Below the pieces are notes generated by a model that saw only the letters and a program-made list of their open reading frames with translations, made no database searches and was not told the DNA's origin. The position numbers were made by a program, and so were the translations under genes. 50,470 bases of DNA, from the NCBI GenBank assembly GCA_903929795.1, contig CAIYWC010000032.1:1-50470 (forward strand), given 5' to 3'. This stretch comes from an uncultured Myxococcales bacterium. Lineage in GTDB: Bacteria; Myxococcota_A; UBA9042. This document shows, piece after piece, positions 25,919 to 34,539 of this stretch. Each line of letters starts with the position of its first letter. Within the stretch, counting starts at the first letter, position 1.

Positions 25919-27205
25919 TCAGGCCGCGTCGGTGTGCTCAATCGCGAGCAGCGGCACTTTACCATGCAGAATCGTGTCTTCGTCGATCAGCACTTCCCGC
26001 ACGCTCTTGTCGCCCGGCAGGTCGTACATCACTTCGAGCATGGCCTCTTCCAGGATCGCGCGCAGGCCACGCGCCCCGGTCTTGCGCTCCAGCGCCTTCT
26101 TCGCGCACGCCTTGATCGCGGATTCCGTGAACTTCAGCTCCACGCCGTCCATCTCGAACAGCCGCTTGAACTGCTTGATCAGCGCGTTCTTCGGCTCCGT
26201 CAGCACCGTCACCAGCGCGGATTCGTCCAGCTCATGCAGCGCGACGACCACCGGCAGGCGGCCAACAAATTCCGGAATCAGCCCGTATTTGATGAGGTCT
26301 TCCGGCTGCACGCGCTCCAGCAGCGTCTTGTCGGCGAGCTTCTTGTCCGCGCCGATGGTCGGCAGGTCGGTCGGGTCGCCGTCGTTCGATGCCGTGCGGC
26401 CAAAGCCGATGGCCTTCTGGCCTACGCGCCGCTCAATCACCTTGTCCAGCCCGGAAAACGCGCCGCCGCAGATGAAGAGGATGTTGCTGGTGTCGATCGG
26501 GATGAATTCCTGCTGCGGATGCTTGCGGCCGCCCTTGGGCGGTACGTTGGCGATGGTGCCTTCCAGGATCTTCAGCAGCGCCTGCTGCACGCCTTCGCCG
26601 GAGACGTCGCGCGTGATCGACACGTTCTCGGATTTGCGCGTGATTTTGTCCACTTCGTCGATGTAGACAATGCCGCGCATCGCCGCGTCCACGTCGTGGT
26701 CCGCCGCTTCCAGCAGCCGCACAATGATGTTTTCCACATCCTCGCCGACATAGCCGGCTTCCGTCAGCGTCGTCGCGTCGACGATCGTGAACGGCACCTT
26801 CAGCACGCGCGCCAGCGTCTGCGCCAGCAGCGTCTTGCCCGAGCCGGTCGGACCCAGCAGCAGCACGTTGGACTTCTGCAGCTCCACGTCCTGATGCTTT
26901 CCGCCCTTGAAATCAATGCGTTTGTAGTGGTTGTACACGGCGACCGACAGCACTTTCTTGGCGTGGTCCTGGCCGATCACGAACTCGTCGAGGATCTTGC
27001 GCAGGTCGCGCGGCTTGGGGATCGACGCCAGGTTGGGCAGCTTGTCGTCGCGCTCCACTTCCTCAGCGATGATGTCGTTGCACAGCGCGATGCACTCGTC
27101 GCAGATATAGACCGTCGGGCCCGCGATCAACTTCTTCACTTCTTTCTGGGACTTGCCGCAAAAAGAGCACGACAGGTTGCTGGCATCGCGTCGGCGTTCA
27201 GTCAT
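25919..27205 (-). CDS. clpX: ATP-dependent Clp protease ATP-binding subunit ClpX
   Basis: 428 residues. The N-terminal C4 zinc-binding domain has Cys13/16 (CSFC) and Cys35/38 (CDEC). The AAA+ core has Walker [13 protein letters not shown], pore loop GYVGEDVEN, Walker [11 protein letters not shown], a GQKAIGFGR loop that docks on ClpP (the IGF loop), sensor-2 region and C-terminal small domain ([21 protein letters not shown]). It unfolds tagged substrates and feeds them to ClpP. It is downstream of clpP (138 bases between), in the standard tig-clpP-clpX order. Confidence 0.98.
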   Translation of the reverse strand: MTERRRDASNLSCSFCGKSQKEVKKLIAGPTVYICDECIALCNDIIAEEVERDDKLPNLASIPKPRDLRKILDEFVIGQDHAKKVLSVAVYNHYKRIDFKGGKHQDVELQKSNVLLLGPTGSGKTLLAQTLARVLKVPFTIVDATTLTEAGYVGEDVENIIVRLLEAADHDVDAAMRGIVYIDEVDKITRKSENVSITRDVSGEGVQQALLKILEGTIANVPPKGGRKHPQQEFIPIDTSNILFICGGAFSGLDKVIERRVGQKAIGFGRTASNDGDPTDLPTIGADKKLADKTLLERVQPEDLIKYGLIPEFVGRLPVVVALHELDESALVTVLTEPKNALIKQFKRLFEMDGVELKFTESAIKACAKKALERKTGARGLRAILEEAMLEVMYDLPGDKSVREVLIDEDTILHGKVPLLAIEHTDAA

Positions 27206-27343
27206 CTCTCTCTCGCTCCGGACTGGGCTGGCAGTCGCTTGGTGGGATCAGCCGCCTCGTCTTCTTGACCTACTCTATACACCGCCGGTCGGGTGCGTCA
27301 AAGTCGCGGGCGGATCAAAACGCCGCTTTCGCTGGCTGGCGGC

Positions 27344-27940
27344 TCAGGCTTTGCCCTTGCGCACCAGCACGTTATCGACAACTCCGTACGCTTTGGCCTC
27401 TTCCGCACCCAGATAGAAGTCGCGGTCGGTGTCGACACGAATCTTCTCCAGCGACTGGCCCGTGTGCCGCGCGACGATCTCGTTCAGGATGTTCTTGGTG
27501 TACAGCATCTCCCGCGCTTGGATGTCGATGTCGGACGCCTGGCCCGAGAAGCCGCCCAGCGGCTGGTGCAGCATCACGCGGCCGTGCGGCAAGATGACGC
27601 GGCGCCCTTTGGTGCCGGCGGACAGCAGCACCGCCGCCATCGACGAGGCCTGGCCCAGGCAGATGGTCGCGATCGGGCACTGCACGTACTGCATCGTGTC
27701 GTAGATCGCCAAGCCGGCGTTGACCAAGCCGCCCGGGCTGTTCAGGTAGATCGAGATCTCCTTGGTCGGGTCCTCGCTCTCCAGAAAAAGCAGCTGTGCA
27801 ATCACGGCGTTGGCAACGTAGTCGTTGATCTCCGTGCCCAGGAACACGATGCGGTCCATCAGCAGGCGCGAATAGATGTCCGAGTGTCGCTCCCCGCGCG
27901 GCGTGGATTCGGTGACGATGATCGAGTCGTGAATCTTCAT
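27344..27940 (-). CDS. clpP: ATP-dependent Clp protease proteolytic subunit ClpP
   Basis: 198 residues from ATG 27940 ([12 protein letters not shown]); an ATG nine bases upstream would add MGA. It has the typical processing-region start [17 protein letters not shown]. The catalytic triad is Ser100 ([10 protein letters not shown]), His125 (VMLHQPLGG) and Asp174 (DTDRDFYL). It forms the two-ring tetradecameric serine protease chamber that works with ClpX. It lies 31 bases after tig. The gap to clpX (27206-27343) shows no convincing terminator, so co-transcription is likely. Confidence 0.97.
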   Translation of the reverse strand: MKIHDSIIVTESTPRGERHSDIYSRLLMDRIVFLGTEINDYVANAVIAQLLFLESEDPTKEISIYLNSPGGLVNAGLAIYDTMQYVQCPIATICLGQASSMAAVLLSAGTKGRRVILPHGRVMLHQPLGGFSGQASDIDIQAREMLYTKNILNEIVARHTGQSLEKIRVDTDRDFYLGAEEAKAYGVVDNVLVRKGKA

Positions 27941-27971
27941 GGCACCCATCCAAGCTGGCGTTTTCAGCGGC

Positions 27972-29399
27972 TTAACCGTGATTGCAATTCTCGTCGTGCA
28001 CGTGCTCGCCGTGCGCGTGGTCATGGCCTTCGTGGTCGTCCTCGGCAAATCCGCCGTCGTCGGCCAGCTCTTGTGGCGCCGGCGCCTTGGCCGCCCGCAG
28101 CGTCTTTTGCCCGCCTTCGGTAAAGGTCGCGAGCTTGACCAATTCATCCATGGCCAGATCGCTGCGCACCCGACGGCGCAGCTCATCGCGCCCCGCTTGG
28201 CCTTGGTATTCGCGTTTGAGCCGCTCCTGCCGCGAGGGATTCTGGGCGATCAGCTCGGCCAGCTTGGCGTCGATCGCCGCGTCATCCGGCGCGATCTCCA
28301 GCTTGTCCGCGATCGCCTCCAGCGCCAGCCCGCGCCGCAGTGCGCCCTCGGTGTTCTTGCGCATATCCACGCGCATTTGCTGGAAAAACCGTCCCAGGCT
28401 CTTGAGCGTCTTCTCGTCCAGGTGGCCAAACGACTGCGCCAGCTGCTGGTCGACCAGCTCATCGACAAACGACGACGGCAGCTCCACCGTGTTGTGCGCC
28501 AAAATGTGGTCCACCGCGGCGTTGCGGCGCGCGTCCAGGTTGCGCTTGGCCACCTCGGCATCGACTTCCGCCTGCACAGCGGCCTGGAGCGCCGCCAGAT
28601 CGGCGTGACCCAAATCTTTGGCCAACTCATCGTCCAGCTTGGGGATTTCCGTGCGGTGCGCCTCGTGCACCGTCAGCGTCACCTTGCGCGCCGTCAGCGT
28701 GCCTTCCGCCGCGCGATCCTCGACAATCTCCGCGCCGGTCGTCGCCTTGAGCGCCAATTCATTGATTTCGAAGGGAACATGCTCCGCGCCCACCACAAAA
28801 CGCCGCTGCTCGGCCGTCTCGCGCGGCGCATCGGCGCCTGCGTCCGTGATCGACCAGCTCGCCACCGCCTCGTCGCCGTTTTGCAGCCCCGTCTCGACCG
28901 GCACCTGCTCCGCGCGATCGCGGGCCTTTTGCTCCAGCGCCGCGGCCACGTCCTCGGCGTCGGCGACAACCGTGTCCGTCGTCAGCGCCGCGCCTTCGTA
29001 GCCCACCAGCTCCAGCGTCGGCAGGACTTCGCACATCACCTGCACGGTCAGCGGCTTGTCGCGCGTCAGCTCGCCCACGGACTCCACTTCGGGTCGGCCC
29101 ACCGGGTTCAGCCCAGTCGCCTGAATCGCTTTGAAAACCCAGATTTTGAGCAGATCGTCCAGCGCCGTGCGGCGAATTTCAACGCCGTGCATCCGCTCAA
29201 TCATCGCCGCTGGCGCTTTGCCTGGCCGAAAGCCCGCGACGCGCACCTTGCCGGCAAATTTCGCCGTCGTCTGGACAAACGCGGCGGCCACCTGGGCCTG
29301 CGGCACGGAAAAACGCAGGCGGCGGCGCACCTGGCCGAGCGTTTCGACCTGCACGTCGAGGTTCTGGTTGTTCGTCTGGTTGGGCTGGGCGGCGGTCAT
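27972..29399 (-). CDS. tig: trigger factor with His-rich C-terminal tail
   Basis: 475 residues. The ribosome-binding N-terminal domain contains the loop [14 protein letters not shown] (GFRxGKxP signature). A weakly conserved FKBP-like middle domain (~165-250) and a long helical C-terminal chaperone arm follow. It is the first chaperone to meet nascent chains at the ribosome exit. Unusually, the last ~25 residues are acidic and His-rich (seven His and one Cys spread over [10 protein letters not shown] and following), an end that looks metal-binding. GGAG lies seven bases before the ATG. The tRNA-Leu gene ends 60 bases upstream on the same strand with no obvious promoter between. Confidence 0.96.
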   Translation of the reverse strand: MTAAQPNQTNNQNLDVQVETLGQVRRRLRFSVPQAQVAAAFVQTTAKFAGKVRVAGFRPGKAPAAMIERMHGVEIRRTALDDLLKIWVFKAIQATGLNPVGRPEVESVGELTRDKPLTVQVMCEVLPTLELVGYEGAALTTDTVVADAEDVAAALEQKARDRAEQVPVETGLQNGDEAVASWSITDAGADAPRETAEQRRFVVGAEHVPFEINELALKATTGAEIVEDRAAEGTLTARKVTLTVHEAHRTEIPKLDDELAKDLGHADLAALQAAVQAEVDAEVAKRNLDARRNAAVDHILAHNTVELPSSFVDELVDQQLAQSFGHLDEKTLKSLGRFFQQMRVDMRKNTEGALRRGLALEAIADKLEIAPDDAAIDAKLAELIAQNPSRQERLKREYQGQAGRDELRRRVRSDLAMDELVKLATFTEGGQKTLRAAKAPAPQELADDGGFAEDDHEGHDHAHGEHVHDENCNHG

Positions 29400-29458
29400 A
29401 GCGATCTCCAGGAGAGGGGCCGGCGGGCGGCGAGCGTGGGTGGGCAGGTTCGGAACGG

Positions 29459-29539
29459 TGCGAGAAGAGGGACTTGAACCCTCACGCCAAAGGCGCCAGA
29501 ACCTAAATCTGGTGCGTCTACCAATTTCGCCATTCTCGC
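29459..29539 (-). tRNA. tRNA-Leu (anticodon UAG)
   Basis: Minus strand GCGAGAA ... TTCTCGC acceptor stem with A discriminator, D-arm GGCGAAATTGGTAGACGC, anticodon arm CCAGA-TTTAGGT-TCTGG giving TAG, a long variable arm (class II tRNA), and T-arm GAGGGTTCAAGTCCCTC. No CCA is encoded. It reads CUA and other CUN codons. It is last of four tRNAs before tig. Confidence 0.95.
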
Positions 29540-29674
29540 GGGGCCTGAACGCGTCGGTCGTTCACGGGATCCGCCGCCGCGAAAGCTGCGGCGTGCGGTG
29601 GGTACGGCACCCGGCCAGCCCGGGATCGCGCCGTGGCTGCGGCTGTCGTTGCACTGGCGTGAGGTTGGTGTTGG

Positions 29675-29748
29675 GTGCCCCCTGAGTGATTCGAACACTC
29701 GACAAACGGATTAAGAGTCCGCTGCTCTACCAACTGAGCTAAGGGGGC
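29675..29748 (-). tRNA. tRNA-Lys (anticodon CUU)
   Basis: Minus strand acceptor GCCCCCT/AGGGGGC, discriminator A, D-arm TAGCTCAGTTGGTAGAGC, anticodon loop CTCTTAA giving CTT, T-arm GAGTGTTCGAATCACTC. 74 nt, no encoded CCA. It reads AAG. Confidence 0.95.
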
Positions 29749-29828
29749 GTGGTGCTGCATCTCCGGCTGCGCCTGGGGCGCCAGCCAGATTCGTCGCGCG
29801 TCAGCCGGCGGCCGCACGGAGAGGGTGG

Positions 29829-29902
29829 CGCGCCCGGCAGGATTCGAACCTGCGACCTGCGGATTCGAAGTCCGATGCTCTATCCAGCTGAGCTACAGGC
29901 GC
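29829..29902 (-). tRNA. tRNA-Arg (anticodon UCG)
   Basis: Minus strand acceptor GCGCCTG/CGGGCGC, D-arm TAGCTCAGCTGGATAGAGC, anticodon loop CTTCGAA giving TCG, T-arm GCAGGTTCGAATCCTGC. 74 nt, no encoded CCA. It reads CGA and related codons. Confidence 0.94.
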
Positions 29903-30182
29903 ATCTGACCACAGGTGCGTGTTCAACGACGCGAGCGTAAGCCCGCCGTGGCGTTGGTCAGCCGGCGCCGCGCCGCCCTTTCAGGTGACGTCCGCAGTCT
30001 GGGCAACGCTGTGCCGCGACGAAGCGTTCTGTCATCGGGTTGCAGAACTCAAGCTGCAACCGTCTCGCGTACCGTGGCCGCACAGGCTACGGACTGACAC
30101 GTTGGCCGATGGTCAATGGACCGCCGGGCCTGCGGGCTCCCGACTTCAGGCCTTGGAGCCCTGAAGCACAGTGACCGCGCGG

Positions 30183-30256
30183 GGTGAGTGATGGGGCTTG
30201 AACCCATGACATCGGGAATCACAATCCCGCGCTCTACCAGCTGAGCTACACCCACC
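30183..30256 (-). tRNA. tRNA-His (anticodon GUG)
   Basis: Minus strand with the His-specific extra G(-1) paired to discriminator C73: GGTGGGTG against CACTCACC. Anticodon loop TTGTGAT gives GTG; T-arm ATGGGTTCAAGCCCCAT. First tRNA of the cluster. The 280 bases between it and tRNA-Arg hold no gene I can support, only short hairpins (for example 30144-30150 with 30160-30166) lacking a T-run. Confidence 0.95.
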
Positions 30257-30269
30257 GCTGGCGCGCGGC

Positions 30270-30297
30270 AGGATAGCCGATCCGCGTGCTGTGTCAA
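30270..30297 (-). promoter_or_regulatory. promoter of the tRNA cluster
   Basis: Minus strand: perfect -35 TTGACA (30297-30292), 16-base spacer, -10 TATCCT (30275-30270). The tRNA-His 5' end is 14 bases downstream. This is the best sigma-70-type promoter in the window and may also feed tig-clpP-clpX. Confidence 0.72.
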
Positions 30298-30426
30298 GCG
30301 CGTGACTTCGCCGGGCGGGCGCTGGCGGGCGGGGGCATGCCCTTTGCCGCGCATGTTCACGCAACCGTGACGCCAGAATCGCCAGGATCTGTTACCCTCT
30401 TGGCCCGGTTACCCCGGGAGCGTCCC

Positions 30427-30912
30427 ATGAGCCTCGATTATCCCATCACCGCCGCCGTTCGCGTGCTCCGCCAACACGGTGTGCCGTTCCTGCCCGTGAC
30501 CTACCCATACGTCGATCGCGGTGGCACGGCGCACAGCGCGGCTGCCTTGGGTGTCGATGAGCACGTCGTCGTCAAGACCCTGATTTTTGAAGATGAAACG
30601 GCCAAGCCGCTGGTTGTTTTGCAGCATGGCGATCGCGCGGTGTCGACCAAAGCTGTGGCGGCGGCGATCGGCGCGCGCCTGGTGCGCCCGTGTGCGCCCG
30701 AGCTCGCGCAGCGGCACAGCGGCTACCTGGTCGGCGGGACGTCGCCGTTTGGCCTGAAAAAAGCGCTGCCGGTGTACGTGGAGCGCTCGATCCTCGCGCT
30801 GCCGCAGGTCTATCTGAACGGCGGCAAGCGCGGCTTTTTGGTGGCGATCGCCCCGCGCGAGCTCCTGCGCGTGCTGGACGCCAAGGCGATTGACGCCAGT
30901 GTCGACGGGTGA
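30427..30912 (+). CDS. ybaK: YbaK/EbsC-type Cys-tRNA(Pro) deacylase
   Basis: 161 residues. It belongs to the YbaK/ProX trans-editing family that hydrolyses Cys mis-attached to tRNA-Pro. Typical segments are GTAHSAAALGVDEHVVVKTL, the catalytic-Lys region (AVSTKAVAAAIG) and the GYLVGGTSPFGLKKALPVYV loop followed by LPQVYLNGGKRGFLVAI. GGGAG lies seven bases before the ATG. It is divergent from the tRNA cluster and convergent with rplS, hence probably a single-gene unit. Confidence 0.93.
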   Translation: MSLDYPITAAVRVLRQHGVPFLPVTYPYVDRGGTAHSAAALGVDEHVVVKTLIFEDETAKPLVVLQHGDRAVSTKAVAAAIGARLVRPCAPELAQRHSGYLVGGTSPFGLKKALPVYVERSILALPQVYLNGGKRGFLVAIAPRELLRVLDAKAIDASVDG

Positions 30913-30920
30913 CGGTTGGC

Positions 30921-30964
30921 AAAAACGCTGACGGCGGCCAAGGTTGCCCGTGACCGCCGCCAGC
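30921..30964 (-). terminator. rho-independent terminator of the rplS operon
   Basis: Minus strand: GCTGGCGGCGG (30964-30954), 16-base loop, CCGCCGTCAGC (30937-30927), then GTTTTT (30926-30921). The 11-bp stem is fully paired if one G-U wobble is allowed, and it begins 18 bases after the rplS stop. On the plus strand there is no T-run, so ybaK does not use it in the classical way. Confidence 0.85.
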
Positions 30965-30981
30965 TCGTGGTGCCGAATCGC

Positions 30982-31341
30982 TCAGTACTGCTCTTCGATC
31001 TTCTTCAATTTCGCAGCTTTGCCCTGCAGCTCGCGCAGGAAGTAGACCTTGGCGCGGCGCACTTTGCCGGACGACAGCACTTCCAGCTTCAGCACGCGCG
31101 GGCTGTGCAGCGGGAAGATGCGCTCGACGCCGATGCCGTTCGAGATCTTGCGGACGGTGAACGTCGCGTCGACGCCCTGACCGGCGGACCGGCGGAGGAC
31201 GACGCCTTCGTAGATCTGCACGCGCTCTTTTTCGCCTTCAATAATACGGCCATGCACGCGGACGGTGTCGCCGGTCGAGAAGGACGGGATGTCAAAACGC
31301 AGGTGACCGTTTTGGACGTGCTGAACAAGGTGATTCATCAT
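30982..31341 (-). CDS. rplS: 50S ribosomal protein L19
   Basis: 119 residues starting [14 protein letters not shown] is six bases before the first of two adjacent ATGs. It has the typical L19 core: [53 protein letters not shown] and the basic end [22 protein letters not shown]. It binds 23S rRNA near the 30S interface. It is last in the classical rimM-trmD-(methylase)-rplS order and is followed by a strong terminator. Confidence 0.98.
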   Translation of the reverse strand: MMNHLVQHVQNGHLRFDIPSFSTGDTVRVHGRIIEGEKERVQIYEGVVLRRSAGQGVDATFTVRKISNGIGVERIFPLHSPRVLKLEVLSSGKVRRAKVYFLRELQGKAAKLKKIEEQY

Positions 31342-31468
31342 GACTGACTCCAAACGCAACGCCTTGGCATTGCAGAACTTTCAGGTGGGCAGCGGTACGG
31401 CGCAGGTCGCCCTGGCGCGTGTACTTGCCTCCGCTTGGACACCGCAGCTGCGGCGTCTTGGGTGGCGC

Positions 31469-32065
31469 TCAGCGCGATTCGCCGAGCAGCCGATCGAGTG
31501 CGATCGCCACTGCGGCGCGCACCGAGAGATGGTTGTAAGCGCCTTCCGGGTCGACGATCCGCGGATCGCGAAGCAAAGGCGGGAGGCGCAAGTCCGCGGT
31601 ATCAATGAACTCCTGCGTCATGCCCCAGCCAGTGCCAAACACCAGCAGCAGCGGACGGCCATCGATATCGCCCGTTTGCAGGAGCTTTTGCCGAAGCCCG
31701 GCAAAATCCGCATTCGGTTCGCGCATTTGCGCTCCCGTGACAGCCACCACCGGCGCGCGGCCGGTCTGGTGTTCAATCGCCGTCACGGCGTCCTGCAGCG
31801 TGGCGACCGCAGTCACCCGGCGCATGGCATCGGCCCGGCGCTCATGCGACGACCCTTCGCCCTGCGTCCAATGGCCCAGCACCTGGCCGACCATCCGCTG
31901 CTGCAGCAACACTGGCGTCACAACAAAAACGCTGTGAACTCCATACGTTCGACCTGACCGCGCGAGGTCGTGCAGGTCAACGTTGGTGATCGCTGTCGTC
32001 ACCACTTCCCCGCGCCGGTTGAGCACGGGATGGTGAACGAGGGCCAAGAAGATAGAGGTTTGCAT
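31469..32065 (-). CDS. SPOUT-type RNA methyltransferase of the trmD-rplS locus
   Basis: 198 residues from ATG 32065 (a TTG lies one codon upstream; no clear Shine-Dalgarno). It begins IFLALVHHPVLNRRGEVVTTAITNVDLHDLARSGRTYGV and ends with a knot-like segment (LLLVFGTGWGMTQEF ... DPEGAYNHLSVRAAVAIALDRLLG). The final N-H-L-S-V-R-A-A-A-I-x-L-D-R-L pattern is the AdoMet-binding trefoil knot of a small SPOUT family found between trmD and rplS in many deltaproteobacteria. The target RNA is not known to me. Separated from trmD by 177 bases that carry a possible promoter, and 127 bases from rplS. Confidence 0.85.
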   Translation of the reverse strand: MQTSIFLALVHHPVLNRRGEVVTTAITNVDLHDLARSGRTYGVHSVFVVTPVLLQQRMVGQVLGHWTQGEGSSHERRADAMRRVTAVATLQDAVTAIEHQTGRAPVVAVTGAQMREPNADFAGLRQKLLQTGDIDGRPLLLVFGTGWGMTQEFIDTADLRLPPLLRDPRIVDPEGAYNHLSVRAAVAIALDRLLGESR

Positions 32066-32103
32066 CAAAAAGTCAAGCGCGATCGAGACCTGCGCGCCGG
32101 TGG

Positions 32104-32132
32104 AGGATAGCCGATGTGCGCGCGCGCGTCAC
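32104..32132 (-). promoter_or_regulatory. possible promoter for the RNA methylase-rplS pair
   Basis: Minus strand: GTGACG (32132-32127), 17-base spacer, TATCCT (32109-32104). The decamer CGGCTATCCT is identical to that at the tRNA-His promoter. The -35 matches four of six bases. Start codon 38 bases downstream. Confidence 0.4.
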
Positions 32133-32242
32133 GCTTTGCGCTTGAGTCCGACCCGCTCACGGCCTGCTGCTTTTGGCCTGGGTCGGCGAGCGCGCCCGCC
32201 TTTGGCGATACGCGCCGCGACACAAGTTGGCGATCGATCGAC

Positions 32243-32929
32243 TCATTTTGTCACCGGCTCTCTGAGCAGATCCGGCCGCACCGCGCGCGTCCGCGCCATG
32301 CGCTGCTCCAGCCGCCACTGGGCGATCGCGGCATGGTTGCCCGACAGCAGCACGTCCGGCACGGTCTGGCCCTCAAAATCGCGCGGCCGGGTGAACTGCG
32401 GATACTCCAACAGCCCGTCGGCAAAGGACTCTTCCGTCAGTGACTCCGCGTTGCCGATGACGCCCGGCAGCAGCCGCGCGACGGCCTCCATCACCGCCAT
32501 CGCCGCCACTTCACCGCCGTTCAGCACAAAGTCACCGATGGAGACGACCTCGTCGACGTGCGCCTCAATACGCTGGTCAAAGCCCTCGTATCGCCCGCAA
32601 ATCAGCGTGATTCCGGATAGTTGTGACCATTGCTGCGCCAGCTTCTGGTCGAACCTCCGGCCGGACGGGCTCAGCAGGATCTTGCGCGAATCCGCAGGCA
32701 CCTCCGCGCGCAGGCACTTCACCAGCGGGTCGGGCTTGAGCACCAGCCCGGCACCGCCGCCAAACGGCGCGTCGTCCACAGTGCTGTGGCGATCCGTCGC
32801 GAATGCGCGCCAGTTGTGCAACGCCAGCGAAATTATCTGCGTTTCCAAGGCCTTGCCGATCAAGCTCTCCTGACGCAGCCCGTCAAAGAGCGCCGGAAAC
32901 AGCGTCAGGACGTCAAAGCGGTAGCTCAC
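32243..32929 (-). CDS. trmD: tRNA (guanine37-N1)-methyltransferase TrmD
   Basis: 228 residues from a GTG (VSYRFDVLTLFPALFDGL) whose last bases overlap the rimM TGA (GTGA). The open frame has a TTG four codons earlier, less likely. SPOUT fold: the FGGGAGLVLKPDPLVKCL loop, LICGRYEGFDQRIEAHVDEVVSIGDFVLNGGEVAAM (AdoMet knot, written here as family consensus), and a C-terminal domain with EYPQFTRP and VPDVLLSGNHAAIAQWR. It methylates N1 of G37 in tRNAs, preventing +1 frameshifts. Last of the six-gene block that starts with DUF1844. Confidence 0.97.
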   Translation of the reverse strand: MSYRFDVLTLFPALFDGLRQESLIGKALETQIISLALHNWRAFATDRHSTVDDAPFGGGAGLVLKPDPLVKCLRAEVPADSRKILLSPSGRRFDQKLAQQWSQLSGITLICGRYEGFDQRIEAHVDEVVSIGDFVLNGGEVAAMAVMEAVARLLPGVIGNAESLTEESFADGLLEYPQFTRPRDFEGQTVPDVLLSGNHAAIAQWRLEQRMARTRAVRPDLLREPVTK

Positions 32930-33519
32930 CGATCCTGCCAATCCGCGATGTCGCGCACGACCAGGATGCCCTTCTCGCGGCCCATCTCGGTGATCGCGTC
33001 CGCGTGCACCGGGATCATCGCCGAAGCGCCTGAATGCATAGAAATTTCAAGCACATCCGCCGGTGTTTCCAGCAGCGCACGCACCACGCCGACCGGCTTG
33101 CGCGTGGCGTCGTCCAGCACGGTCGCGCCGATCAGCTCGTGGATGTAGAACTCGTCCTCGTCCGCTGCCGGCAGCTCGTCCTGGTTCACCGCCAGCACCG
33201 CGTGCGTCAGCTTGGCCGCCACGTCGCGATCGTCCACGCCGACCAGCGTCGCCAGCGGCATCGGCAAGATGTCGCGAAAGCTCGCCAGCTCCACCAGCAC
33301 CGCCGGCTTGCCTGGCAGCCACGCGCGCAGCTGCTGGCCCGCCTGCCAGATGTCGCTGTCCGCGTTGTAGACCTGCAGGCGCAGCTCGCCCTTCAAGCCA
33401 TGCGGCCGGCCGATCTTGCCGACTTCAATCCAGTTCGCGTCCGGGTCCACGCGGCCCACGTTGCCGGGCAACGGTTCCAGCTTGGGCGGTTCCATTTTGG
33501 GGGTATTTTGGTCTGTCAC
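32926..33519 (-). CDS. rimM: ribosome maturation factor RimM
   Basis: 197 residues from a GTG that overlaps the gpsA stop (GTGA). An N-terminal extension rich in Pro/Glu (~1-28) precedes the RimM barrel (IEVGKIGRPHGLKGELRLQV) and a C-terminal PRC-barrel domain (DEFYIHELIGATVLDD ... MIPVHADAITEMGREKGILVV). It binds S19 and assists 30S head assembly. It is translationally coupled to gpsA upstream and trmD downstream. Confidence 0.96.
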   Translation of the reverse strand: MTDQNTPKMEPPKLEPLPGNVGRVDPDANWIEVGKIGRPHGLKGELRLQVYNADSDIWQAGQQLRAWLPGKPAVLVELASFRDILPMPLATLVGVDDRDVAAKLTHAVLAVNQDELPAADEDEFYIHELIGATVLDDATRKPVGVVRALLETPADVLEISMHSGASAMIPVHADAITEMGREKGILVVRDIADWQDR

Positions 33520-34532
33520 AGTACAAGTTCATCCTTTAGCGAGCGGGTCATCAGCGCATTGAGCGCGTCCATGGGCCCCAAGCCTTCATGTACCACGCGG
33601 TACGTATTCTCAATGATAGGCACGTCGACGCCCAGCTGCTGCGCCAGGCGAAACGCCGACCGGCTGGTCAGCACGCCCTCCGCCACCGCAGTCATGGACC
33701 CGAGAATCTCGGCCATCGTCTCACCGCGGCCCAGGCGCAAGCCGACCGAGCGGTTGCGGCTCAGGTCGCCGGTGCAGGTCAGCACCAGATCGCCAATTCC
33801 GGCAAGCCCCTGCATTGTCAACGGATTGCCGCCTTTTTTCACCGCCAGCCGCGTGATCTCCGCCAGGCCGCGGGTAATCAGCCCCGCGCGCGCATTGTGG
33901 CCAAAGCCCAGGCCGTCCGCGGCGCCGGTCGCGATCGCCATCACGTTCTTCAGCGCGCCGCCCATCTCCACGCCGATGACGTCGTTTGTCGCGTAGCAGC
34001 GGAAGCGGTCGTTCGACAGCTCCTGCTGGACAAAACGCGCGAGGTTGCGGTCCACCGACGCGATCGTCACCGCGGTCGGCGAGCCGATCGCCACCTCCGC
34101 TGCGAACGACGGACCCGACAGGTACGCCAGCGAACTCTTGAGCCGCCGCGGCAGCACGCGCTCGAAAATCTCGTTCACCGTCTCCAGGCTCTCGTTGTCG
34201 ATGCCCTTGGAACACGACACGATCGCCTGCTCATCGCTCAGCAGCGGCGCCATCTGCATCGCCAACCGCGCGACGTGCGGCGTGGGCATCACCGTCAGCA
34301 CGATCCGCGCGTTCTTGATGCAGAATTCCAGATCGTCCGACGCGTCCAGGCCTTTGGGCAGCGCGTGGCCGGGAAAAAAACGTTTATTTTCAAAATGTTC
34401 GTTGATGTCGCTGACGACGTCCCGCTCATACGCCCACATGCGCGTGCGCAGGCCCTTGCGCGCGGCATGCATCGCGAGCGCTGTGCCCCAGGCGCCGGCA
34501 CCGACAACCGCGACGTCAATCTGCTCGCTCAT
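33516..34532 (-). CDS. gpsA: NAD(P)-dependent glycerol-3-phosphate dehydrogenase
   Basis: 338 residues. It has an N-terminal Rossmann fold with VAVVGAGAWGTALAMHAA, then SCSKGIDNESLETVNE, and YLSGPSFAAEVAIGSPTAVTIA. The C-terminal helical domain includes the conserved GVEMGGALKNVMAIATGAADGLGFGHNARAGLITRGL region with the catalytic Lys in ALKNV. It reduces dihydroxyacetone phosphate to sn-glycerol-3-phosphate for membrane phospholipid synthesis. It begins seven bases after the AAA ATPase gene and overlaps rimM, so it is embedded in an otherwise regulatory/ribosomal operon. Confidence 0.97.
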   Translation of the reverse strand: MSEQIDVAVVGAGAWGTALAMHAARKGLRTRMWAYERDVVSDINEHFENKRFFPGHALPKGLDASDDLEFCIKNARIVLTVMPTPHVARLAMQMAPLLSDEQAIVSCSKGIDNESLETVNEIFERVLPRRLKSSLAYLSGPSFAAEVAIGSPTAVTIASVDRNLARFVQQELSNDRFRCYATNDVIGVEMGGALKNVMAIATGAADGLGFGHNARAGLITRGLAEITRLAVKKGGNPLTMQGLAGIGDLVLTCTGDLSRNRSVGLRLGRGETMAEILGSMTAVAEGVLTSRSAFRLAQQLGVDVPIIENTYRVVHEGLGPMDALNALMTRSLKDELVL

Positions 34533-34539
34533 CGCATCC

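Noticed and set aside
23109..26666. 1185-residue plus-strand open frame
   Set aside because: Runs antisense across four real genes (Cys-motif gene, glsB, arfB, clpX) and the end of alaS; low-complexity Arg/Ser translation.
25172..27268. 698-residue plus-strand open frame
   Set aside because: Antisense to clpX and arfB; no recognisable motif.
29903..30182. A further tRNA or small RNA gene between tRNA-His and tRNA-Arg
   Set aside because: Only short hairpins (30039-30060, 30144-30166) are present; no cloverleaf, no T-run terminator and no conserved ORF.
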